From Takakia lepidozioides (taxonomy: Eukaryota; Streptophyta; Takakiopsida; Takakiales; Takakiaceae): a stretch of DNA of 64,000 nucleotides. The stretch is from positions 3,348,001-3,412,000 of the forward strand of contig CM060731.1 in NCBI GenBank assembly GCA_030704615.1. Reading direction: 5' to 3'. Positions 36,501-45,902 of the stretch are shown in pieces; the stretch's first letter is position 1, and each line of letters begins with the position of its first letter. A program made the translations under genes and the position numbers. The notes under the pieces are model-generated. The model had not been told where the DNA came from. It saw only the letters and a program-made list of their open reading frames with translations, and made no database searches.

Positions 36501-37938
36501 AAAGCACCAACAGTGTTGACATTTTTCAGTTGTAGTGGAGCAGAATTGTATGTCCAACAAACTCAAATACAGGGTTGACTCTCTCCATTGCCATCTCACA
36601 CATTTAAACCCATTCTATTGAGTTTATGGACAGCATAAGGAGAGAGTACCAAGTGTAAGGGTGGTCTTCTCAAGTGATCGCTGGTCCCTGCTAAGACTTA
36701 TATCTGTAGCATCAGCTTCAAGCATGCGGTGTTTGCAATCATTTCAGAAGAAGAAACCAAGGAAGAAGAAAAACCCTTGGTTGAATGTCGGATCTTGTGC
36801 ATAAGATGGAGAAGAAAGGCTAAAGTAATCCTCACCTTTACAAGAAGGGTCTTAAGAGAAAATATGTTGGGAGTATCAACACCATTAAGATAAGCCTTGA
36901 CTTCAGGAATCCCAGAGCCTGCTGCCGAGGGGCTTAGATATATACAAAGCATGGCAGACAGCAGGACCAGGAACATATTGGTGCCTGCAAAAACAATGAA
37001 TGCCATAGCAATTCTGCACACCTCACACAGTTCAATATTTCAATTCACAACAGTCCAGAGGAGAGATCATCCAGCTCTCAACATTGACTATCCCCAACAC
37101 AGAGAAAAATCTTAGAATATGCTCCTTACTACTCACTCGGCAATGCTGTGCATGGACCAGCTATCTGTACATCCATAAAGAACATGAGAAAGGGAGGTAC
37201 CGATCCGACTGCATGAAGTTGAGGGTGACAAGGAACTTGGCGCCGGCAATATTTTCAGCGGCCACATTTACAGTCAAGGCAGCCAGGCCTGTGAGGAGGC
37301 CCACAAGAAACACAAACGTCCATTTCACCATTACATATTGCATAATTTCCACCCGTGTCCTGGAGCGCCAATCCTGCCTGAACAGCTCATTCTCTATGAG
37401 TCTGCATATCACAAACCCCCCAAGGATACTCTCGTGAATGAATAGTCTGTGTCACCTGAACATCTATTAATCCAAGAGTTGACTTTCAGCGACCTGGAGT
37501 AACATACAAAAGTAGAGATGATTTTCCACGCTCTAGATCCCACAAGGAAGCATACTTGAGCCCTGCATTTTACTGAGGTTATAAGTGACATGCACAGAGT
37601 CGGGCGACAAAAAGGTTTACTACTCTCGCGCCAGGCTACATTAGGCCAGTTGTTTAAACCAGAATTTAACTCTTGCCAGCCTCATGCATTGCTCCTCTTC
37701 CATTGACGGTAAAAGACGTCACTTGAATCAACGACTCCCAAAACAGAGCAATTAAAGGAGACAAATGCACATACTCATAATCAAGGCTCTCAACCGGGGA
37801 AGCTATTGTTCCAATCATCGCAACATGATGAGCGCCATTTCCAGCGGTATCGTTTCCGTTCGATCCCCTGTCCACTAAAGGCTCATAGAAATCCAGGAGA
37901 GGAGGCTGGACAGCCTCCACATCCCCATTCTCGTCCAT
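33533..37938 (-). CDS. CLC: CLC-family chloride channel / anion-proton exchanger
   Basis: Anion transporter of endomembranes. Seven exons: 37938-37775, 37401-37201, 37013-36836, 36471-36209, 35995-35723, 35355-34209 and 33670-33533; they total 2364 bases, 787 residues, the usual plant CLC length. N-terminal cytosolic stretch ends in SLDYELIENELFRQDWRSR, a plant CLC hallmark. Selectivity motif GSGIPEVKAYLNG carries Ser (as in chloride-selecting CLCs; the nitrate-selecting Arabidopsis CLCa has Pro). Gating glutamate is in GKEGPLVH; the inner proton glutamate in GGVLFALEE. About ten hydrophobic segments follow, with GAASFLGGSMRMTVSL. Two CBS domains close the protein; the second ends in exon 7 (PILGLLTRHDFM). 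The frame is intact, start chosen at the first ATG of exon 1. Confidence 0.95.
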
Positions 37939-39240
37939 TTCTGCTCCTAACAGTTCAAATCAAGATCCCTCTCCACATTGCAGCCTGCACGCCAACCGGG
38001 AACAGGAAGAAACAGACACACACACACTGATGTCACACTGATGCACCGGGTAGGACATTCTCTCTTTTTCAAGCAATGTGTGAGTGTTGGCCAGCATATT
38101 ATTCAAATCTCTCCTAGTTCTTGGACCGGATTCCATTGAACCTTTGGAAAACATGTTTGTCTACCATATCTGATCCAACTGAACACTAGAGAGCGTTAAT
38201 AGCAGCAGCCTGCTTGCTTTCTTCCTTGCTGCTACAGGCAAACTTATGAGAGCAGGGATGGAGAAGCAGGCAGCGCAATGCGAGCACCTGATCGCGCTCG
38301 CATTAACCCTGGCCTCTTTTCATACCTTCGCAGGCCCCCCTCCCTCTATTCTAATTGACCGTTAATTACCGGTCTGCGGTCCTCCTGCGCACCAGTCGTC
38401 CACGTGGATGAATGAAGCTCTGCTGATGTCACTCTGACAAGCGAGCGACAAATACCTCGTTTGGATGGATGTCGGCGACCGGGCATTCATGCTTACAAGG
38501 ATGTGCGGCAGAATAACGGCCGGGGCGGTGGCCGACAACCGCCGCTAGGCGGTGGCCAGCCGGCTTGGATTGGAGGATTGGCATCCGCCGGCGAAAGCGC
38601 CGACCGGACCCGCCGAGGCCACTGAACCCGGCCGGCAATTGAGCGCCCAGAAATTCTCTCGAAACGCGAAATACGATTGTCGGAAATTTTACGGCCCACA
38701 GTCGCGTGGACGAATAAGCAGCTAGCCGATGTGGATGATGAATGGATGCATTTGAGTGCATTGATAGCAGATCACGTTCATCCACGGGCGACATTCGCGT
38801 GCCAGGATTCACACGTGCAGTAGTTCTCGGCAGAGTAATGATTCCCGCATTACAAGGTCCCAAGTCATCAGTGTCCTGCTGACACGTGTACGTTTGAGTA
38901 CAAATATGGTGACAAGGTTGACGAGTGCAGTGCGGATAGGAAGGTGACAAAGTATGTGTACCCGCTCAATCCATCGTACCCTCCAAATAGGATGTTTTCA
39001 AAAATAAACAAAGATCTACCGTCAGAAAATATCAAATCAGAAGACCGGACGGCTCCAGATTCCAGACTTACGACCAGTTTTTTATTTTCTCCATTTTTCC
39101 AAAATCAGCACAGCGGCTACATGTAAGATATACCCACTGCCCATGTGGCGAGAACAACGAGGTGGCAGGGTTAGAAAAGTGGCTATATATATATATATGG
39201 CTGTACAGGTGGCGCATTTTAACAGGTTTCCGCAGGAAAA
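37939..39240. other. CLC upstream region with a GC-rich island
   Basis: Presumed 5' leader and promoter of CLC. About 38470-38660 is strikingly GC-rich (repeated ggcggtggccg and gccggc phrases) in otherwise AT-rich DNA. ORFs crossing it (for example 38429-38950, minus) have biased composition but no known motif. Confidence 0.4.
39185..39198. repeat. (AT)n microsatellite
   Basis: Short uninterrupted AT repeat. Confidence 0.85.
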
Positions 39241-39851
39241 AAAAACAGGCTCCTGATATTCAACTACTTGCGTTCTTGGCGAATTTTTTGAATTCTTAGT
39301 ACTTGCCAGAGTTGGGTGGGTATTAGTTTTTTTAATACTAGCGGGGTCCTGGTATTGAAAAAAAATAAAAAATCAATACCAGCCCGTTCCATAGTACTGG
39401 AAGACTTAATTCTAATATCAGCCGGTTCTCTGATTTTTGATTTGTGGACAGGTATCAATAGGATGAGTATTCCAATCTATTACCAGCCGGTTATCAACCC
39501 GGATATAAATAATTAAAATAAACATCAAATAATTAATATGTCTTTAATCGAATTTAGAAGCATACTTGATTTGCCAAAGAAATTTATTATTATCTTGGAA
39601 AATTTAGACTTTGCATTACATAATAATGTTGCATATTTTAGCATGCAAAGTAAGGCAAGTTTAGTTAAAAGAAGACTGATCGCAAGCCTCATCGTCAAAT
39701 AAACCAGCATATGCAATGAGGTCCGCAGTTTAAGACACCCTACATGTGCTAAAAAATGAAGAATAGTGGCAGGCCCTTGGGGCTGGACATGTGGTGACCC
39801 GTGACATGTACACCCTCTTACCCCTAACATGTGCACCCTCTTACCCAATTT

Positions 39852-39935
39852 CATATGGTTAGTTTTATGTATTTTTCTAGGGGTCCGTTTTGGGTACCGC
39901 TCCATTTTAGGTGTTTCTACCTTATACCATAGTGG
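39852..39935 (+). repeat. Dispersed repeat copy A (pair with 59847-59918)
   Basis: The first 40 bases (catatggttagttttatgta onward) are identical to 59847-59886, and the following part (ccattttaggtgtttctacc) also matches after a 10-base insertion here. Just before it, a 22-base unit (acatgtacaccctcttaccc) is repeated in tandem at about 39804-39846. Confidence 0.85.
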
Positions 39936-40205
39936 GAAGGCTGATCCGGCACTAAATAATTAGAAATGAATCTGCCTAATAATTAAGTGAAAATTTAGGA
40001 AAAACTGCCAAAATTCCAGAAACTTTATAGAAAAATGCCTAAAATCTCAAACAAACTCCAAATATCTAATCTCCAAATGCATGTTTCAAGGCATAAAGCT
40101 CTAGGAAAATATTTTCCTTAGCTCTGAGAAATCCTAGAATAATTGGCTGAACAATCACTGCATTTGATGATTGACCAGATGCTCTCATGGCTCTTAACAA
40201 TCAAC

Positions 40206-40446
40206 ATATTATTTTATTTTATTTTTTATTTTTTTGAAAAAAGGGAAACACGGGAGCGACAACTCACAAATCAGGCCCCTTTGTAGTGAGAGGAGAAAAT
40301 AACCTATTTCATTTATGCGCCATGGAGGCGAATGAGTTGGACATCGCCCGAGAACCATACCAACGCCGGCAGTAGCAAGATTTGACCCCAGAATCATCTG
40401 GGTGGCACTCAGTGCACTTAACCATCTGAGCTACTGACTGTTGGTA
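40206..40446 (-). repeat. tRNA-derived SINE, full-length-like (family 1, copy A)
   Basis: On the minus strand: box A-like TAGCTCAGATGG, box B-like GGGGTCAAATC, then a body ending CATGGCGCATAAATGAAAT and GTTGTCGCTCCCGTGTTTCC, then an A-rich tail. The last two phrases match the plus-strand SINE at 56738-56955 (CATGGCCCATAAATGAAAG, GCTGTCGCTCCCAGGTTTCC), showing one SINE family with a conserved 3' region. Confidence 0.7.
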
Positions 40447-41100
40447 CATAATTCGCTTACCACATCTGGTACAGTAGATAGAGCAAGTTCATGCAGGGAG
40501 TCACCGCCGAATTACTTAAAATCTCCTCGTAGCATTGCCGTAAAATCTAGAAATTTCCTTAGGAGTGTTTTGTTGTAAAGAAAATAAATATTCGGCACTT
40601 CACTACCGGATCAGCCTGCCAAGTACGGTAGTCCTTGTTTTTGCCCATAATACGGGTATTGGATGGGTATTGCCAGCCGGTCCGGTTATTAACCCTAGTA
40701 TTGGAACTGCAAATGCCAGCCGGGTCGATTATTAACCATAGTATTACAATAGCCAATACCGGGTAGGTTATTCACACTACAAGATATGAGCGTTTTAGGA
40801 CTACGACTTTGGCGGAGTCATAAAAACTGCACTAGGTAAACGACTACAGAGCGTTGAAATGCGTTGCAGTCATAGTTTTATGACTCTATAGTAATGGATA
40901 TCACTACATAACTTTTTTTTTTAAAAAAAAAAATTGCTAATAAGGTTGTAATCGTGAATAGAGAAGAGGGCTGGGACTTCGCGTTTTTTTGTCTCCTGCG
41001 CCACAGCACGTAGCCGAGGGATGGAACGCGATGATAGCAGGATATGCAGGGGCGTGGGATGGAGGCGTTGAGCAAATGATGCAAGAAAGAAAAGAGGAGG

Positions 41101-41126
41101 AGGAGACGAGACGAGACGAGACGAGG
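41101..41126. repeat. (GAGAC)n simple repeat
   Basis: Four GAGAC units in a purine-rich stretch. Confidence 0.8.
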
Positions 41127-41289
41127 AGAAGCGAGCTCGCCGTTCTTGGGAGAGTCAGCTTGGTCTTAGCAGGCATGTTTCAATCTCTGCCTACTCAGCT
41201 GCACCATAGTGGTTTGATCTCACATACCAACAGACACAAGCAGCACACACAAGAGGTCATTTTGGGTTGATGGTCGGTCAAATCCTCTA

Positions 41290-41500
41290 TTGGTCAGGAC
41301 ACGAGGTCAAGGACAATGTGGTGAGGGCACCTTCTTCTTCAACCTATTTTAGCCTGTGTTGCCCTCTCATCGGACTCGGCCGCAAGATGCATATTGAATT
41401 CTATAAGTTAGGTCGTTGGGTAGATCTGTGGTGGTTTGGAGTGACTTTGGCAAGTTACTGCCAGTGTGGCAGCAAGGAAGTATCTAAAAACATATAACAG
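41290..41500 (+). repeat. Direct repeat flanking the MULE (left copy)
   Basis: About 150 bases from 41331 align at roughly 70% by eye with 48858-49003 in the same orientation (shared: ttgaattctataagttag / ttgaattctacaagttag, tttggagtga, actgccagtgtg / actgccaatgtg). The MULE inserted within or beside an older repeat array. Confidence 0.7.
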
Positions 41501-41668
41501 AGGTGAGGAGAAGCTTTGGGGTGAACACTTTCCGACCCCAGTCAATGGTGGGACAATGGAGACAAAAAGGTGAATGCCTGTTGGATTACAGAGAGAAGCA
41601 GATGCATTTTAGATTGTGATAAGTAGGGTTGGGGTGTTTTGGGAAAGAACTCCACACCAGTATGGTTA

Positions 41669-41830
41669 CAGGGATGCCTCGGCGTGAGCCTAGTCACGTG
41701 AGCGCGTGAGCGCAACTGCGCTCACGCCACGTCACCTTGCGCAAATGCCACGTCACGTTGCGCAAATGCCACGTCACGGGGCTCACTCCACGTCATCACA
41801 CGTGAAGGCCGCGTCACCACGCGCCCAGAA
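41669..41830 (+). repeat. MULE left terminal region (TIR and CCACGTCA repeats)
   Basis: GC-rich end with CCACGTCA at about 41728, 41749, 41771 and 41788, including a tandem 22-base unit (ttgcgcaaatgccacgtcac). A perfect 11-base palindrome with a 2-base spacer occupies 41704-41727 (arms GCGTGAGCGCA and TGCGCTCACGC). Candidate transposase-binding sites. Confidence 0.8.
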
Positions 41831-41904
41831 AGAAGTGGAGTGTATTCCCGCGGATTGGCACCCTTTACCGCGGAAACAAGCTGGACGACATAATAAAAGG
41901 CATT

Positions 41905-42260
41905 GAATAAAGGATGGATGAATGTACAGTTGGATGATAAACAGATGGATGAGTGTGAAAAATAAATGTAGATGGATGAATGAGGGATGGATAAGAGTAA
42001 AATGGATGAATGTATAATGGATGTTGAGCAATGACAAAAATTCATGACAGGAAGATGCATGACCAAAACTTTTGACAAATGCACAACGTATATGAAATGA
42101 GTGTGGAAGGTTTGTGGGGTGGATTAAAGAGTACAGAGGATGAATGTACAATGGATGTTGAACAAAGGAAAAAATTCATGAATGGAGCACGCATGAATAC
42201 ACTGTAGATGAATGCACAATGGATATGAGAAGAGTCAGGGAGGTTTGTGAGATGGATTCA
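41905..42260. repeat. GGATGAATG-rich minisatellite inside the MULE
   Basis: Degenerate repetition of atggatgaatgtacaatgg and gttgagcaatgacaaaaattc phrases; two larger units of about 150 bases can be seen (about 41995-42130 and 42135-42250), each ending near gaggtttgtg. Confidence 0.8.
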
Positions 42261-42791
42261 TACATATTGCAATTTAAATGAAAGTTGATTATGTGATTAT
42301 TATTTGTTCTAAAGGAACAACTACGGTGGAGGAAGGGGATTCAACGTTTTCCAGATAGTATGAAAATGAATATTAAAAGAATACAGTTCAGTCTGACTCA
42401 GAGTCAGTACAATGTATCCCCGCTTCCTCTGCATCTAAGTCTATGTATTTTAGAACACCGGATCCACGCTGGATACACCTACGGCTGGCCACTAAAAGTC
42501 AGGGGATAGGGACTCGGCCGCGTGAAGTGCTATTGCTTCGGCATAAACAGGAAGCAGAAAATTGGAAAGGGGGTTGTTGAAAACAGACTCGCCAGAAATG
42601 ACTGTATCTCCTGAAGATCCACCGCTGCCTTTCCTGAAAGACAGCCTGAAAAAGTTATTACTGTAACTTTGATGTTATTGAGAAATTGAGTATGACTCCC
42701 AAAGAGGGTTTAGCACTTACTCACATGAAAAGTCGTTGTCGACCTGCTTATCTTCGGGATCGTCATCATTTCGAATTTGAATCCGATCAGT

Positions 42792-45700
42792 CTATGTGCC
42801 TGAAGTGGAGCCAGACAAAAGGGGGAGGAGCACTGTGTTGTAGAGGTCAGAATCACCCTCCATGCCAAAAAGGCTTCTTCCGCCTGTCTTGCATGCATGG
42901 TAAGTTGCTCCTGCACCACACAGGAGGACATGAACAGTTTGGTGGGGGGGATTTAAGCAGATGAAACTGTTGAAAGAAAACCAATTCGGAAGGGAAAGAA
43001 CGAACCTGTGGATACAGAAAGATCGACCACCCGTGCAGAGCGGTGGCTGCATGATTCCAGCAGTATTTGCATGAACGCTGGGGACTTTTCCTTTGCACCT
43101 CTCCAGGGAGTGCCATCTGGTCTCTTCAGAGTCTGACTGGACTGCATGAAGTTGTACAAAATGTCATCGACATGGGGCTCATAGGGGGGGTTGACGAAAC
43201 AACCCTGGTCAAAAATCTCAAAGCTGCGGATGGAGGATGGTGTCTTTGAGGTGCGAATCCTCCGCAGGCAGATCGCCTCGAACATCCTCGTCTGCCAAAG
43301 ATAGCAGGTTAGTGTGGTAAACACAATGTATAGTAGAACTATGTACATCGGCTATTCAGAACTCAGACACAAAAAAATCATTTTTATCACGAATCGGTGA
43401 TGATCGTTGTCGATCATAACAGATTCTACTAGAGTGGAGCTGCAGAGAACATTGAAACTCATCATGAAAGCACAAGCAGAAGGGAGACGACATACCAGCT
43501 GACCAGGGAAACCCCCTTTCACAAGGTAGAGGCTGTTCACATAATTCCATGTGCGCAAAACTTCAAACCTTGAAGACTTGAGGTATGATGCCAATGCCCG
43601 ATGACTATCATTGTCACATGACTGAAAAAGCAAAAGTGTCCCTGCATCAGAGAGGAAGTTATTACAGAACCCGAATACCCAACTCTAGTAGTTGTCCTCG
43701 AATTTGTTCCAGCCTGGCGTCTTGCCCTTTGGAAGAACTTCTGGCACAGCCTGGCCATCCGGAATGTCGAGAATGACAATGTCGGCCACATAAGTTTTCT
43801 GCACACCGCACACGAAGGTGGGACCTGTGCTCACCTGCAACATACATGTTTTTTATAAGAACGAAAGCAAGAATGTTTTCAAAGAACGAGACTGAAATAC
43901 TGCCAACGAAACTTTCAGAGAAAAAGGAAAGAAACTGGAATTCTCACCAGATTGAGGAATGAGATTATATTGTCCCAGGTAGGCGATGGCACCCCAGTGT
44001 ATCCTCTCTTTCGACTCTGCATCATTGACAGCCAACCCTCATTAACAATTTTCATCTCTCCTGCCGAATCAGAACGGGAAGGGTGTGGCTTGGCATCGAA
44101 CACGCACTGAACAGTGCGGGTATATCTTCCAGTAGTAAAGTCCTGCGCACTCTCCATCTCCTTTTCTTTCTCATTCCCCTTGTCTTTTTCCTTCTCTTTG
44201 GACTTGTCTTTGTCATTTGGCTTTGCTGGTGAGATGGCTATGACATCAACAGCCTTGTCTTTTGGTTTGCGGCCCGCCTTCTTTCCCTTCTGCGGCGTTC
44301 CCTGAGCATCAGGCTCCTTGGCAGCCAATGTTGCTATGTTTCGTTGGTACTCTTCGTCAATCAAAGGCGCCAGCATCTCAGCGTTATTGTTCAAGTATTT
44401 CATATGTTATTCTTGAAAGATCGTGTGCTCCGGTGGGCAGTCAAGGTACCACCCACAGTCTCTGAAGTGAGAAGGACTCCAGTCGTTCAATATCCCTGCA
44501 GTATACATGGTTGGATCGTTTGCAGGGTCCGACCACATGTCAAGATAGTCTGGAATTCCGCTCAGGTGATTTCCTTCCATAAGCACATATTTCGTGTACC
44601 TGAAAAAAGGAGATAAATCCCAACCCACAAAAGCGCTCAGTGAGTAAGATGCAAGTAGAACAGAATGAAAAAAACATAGATTGAAATGGCTCTGAGAACT
44701 GCTCCAAGGACCTTTCAGGACCACACGAATGCTCCAGATGTGAATGTCGTCAACGCCATTCAAAACATTCCATTCAATGATACTGTAAATACACCCTAAT
44801 CCAGGTGAATGCAAACTATCGTTTTGGAATGACACAGACATAGAAGTGAATGTCGTCAACGACATTCACTAATCAATCCTAATTATTCCTCAAATGAAGC
44901 AAAATCACAGGATGGAAATCATAAACTCGAGTAAGGAACCCTCCAGGAAAACTCAATGCACATTCATAACGAACATATCACTGAGGACCTCACAACAACA
45001 CTGTATGTGAATGGCGTCAACGCCATTCACAAAAATACCAACAAGGAACCAATTACTTAGCTCCCAATCCATGTAAATTCAAATTGTCGCTGTTGAATAA
45101 TACAGACACAGAAGTGAATGTCGTCAACGACATTCACTTTGGATTTCTCATAACAGAGCTTATCAAGCCTCCAGATTCCTCGCAAGAGGCAAAAACAATG
45201 CAGAACAACTGAATGTCTGCATTGACATTCAGCAATATGAAGTGAGGAACCCTCACTGTAACCTCTATGGACATTACAAAAATTTACATAACTCTGAGGA
45301 CCTCTCAACAACTCCGGATGTGAATGTCGTCAACGCCATTCAAGGACATTATCAATTCTAATCAGGGACACTATAATTACACCCTTAGATCCTAACCAGG
45401 TGAATTCATATACTCGCTTAAGAATGACTCAGACAAAGAAGTGAATGTCGTCAACGACATTCAATCTGGATCTATGATTGCAATCCTTATGAAGCCACAT
45501 TTTTTCCCAAAAAAAACAGTAGAGTTTCAAGTATGACATTGCACCTGTACACAACTCGCATCATGGCCCACTCTCCTCCAACCTGACTGTCAAAGTCGTT
45601 GGACGGTAAAATGTTACCATCTTTGGAGAACTTCCGGAAAAAACAGTATCTCCAGGTGAGACCTCTCCACTTCCTTATGTATGCCTCCAATGACATTTGG

Positions 45701-45902
45701 GGAGGGGAAACAATCGAAATGTTCAGGTCCTTCAAAGTCTGATCCAGCACAATGACGACGCGCTTTTCGAGCTGCAAATTGTATATTTGTCAGAATTGCA
45801 AATAAGATACTCATCACATACTTGAAGAGAAGAAAACGGCATGTTTGAATACACACCTGCCAGGTCAAGGTGCCATCAAAGTTTTTCTTTTCAAAATGTC
45901 GA
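42792..45902 (-). pseudogene. Amino-methyltransferase-like gene inside the MULE (copy 1)
   Basis: Exons with GT/AG borders: 45902-45857, 45771-45545, 44599-43948, 43834-43496, 43291-43006, 42910-42792. The N-terminal half (QTLKDLNISIV, LEAYIRKWRGLTWRYCFFRKFS) is unrecognised; a Lys/Glu-rich low-complexity linker follows (about 44140-44330). Then a beta-class N4/N6 amino-methyltransferase order: VADIVILDIPDGQ at the motif IV position (DPPY expected, so degenerate), LLLFQSCDND, a motif X-like RGAKEKSPAFMQILLESC, motif I split by an intron (VVDLSVSTG then ATYHACKTGGRS), and FGMEGDSDLYN at motif II. In-frame stops TAG (43685-43687) and TAA (44407-44409) break it. Its 5' end appears cut where the transposase begins. 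Copy 2 is at 3.1-4.4 kb. The biochemical target is unknown. Confidence 0.65.
44741..45463. repeat. Array of short palindromes in a methyltransferase-like intron
   Basis: Within intron 44600-45544, seven palindromic sites occur at about 44740, 44846, 45007, 45113, 45211, 45319 and 45442. The main form has arms GTGAATGTCGT and ACGACATTCAC around CA. At 45007 both arms change together (GTGAATGGCGT / ACGCCATTCAC), keeping symmetry. The site at 45211 is a different variant (GAATGTC...GACATTC). Sites fall in two classes (flanks ending gagGACCTCaCAACAAC and aCAGACAcAGAA), so a composite unit of about 267-330 bp is repeated three times. Confidence 0.92.

Larger units (their letters stand above)
39320..40790. 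repeat. Dispersed AATACCAGCCGG motif blocks
   Basis: Two blocks, about 39340-39510 and 40600-40790, contain variants of aataccagccggttattaac at roughly 40-base intervals (for example near 39378, 39414, 39478, 40665, 40710 and 40754). Between them lie unrelated AT-rich DNA and a SINE. The blocks look like two ends of one repeat split by insertion, or two copies of one family. Confidence 0.6.

Noticed and set aside
38429-38950. 173-codon minus-strand open frame over the GC-rich island
   Set aside because: Composition-driven (Arg/Pro/Gly) and without any recognised motif.
43178-43195. NPPY sequence in the methyltransferase-like gene as catalytic motif IV
   Set aside because: It lies after the motif IV position, and the aligned segment in copy 2 reads VDPLADP, so it is not conserved.
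44741-45463. CRISPR-like array
   Set aside because: Palindromic sites at irregular 98-161 base spacing with related, not unique, spacers, in a plant intron; this is a composite tandem repeat.
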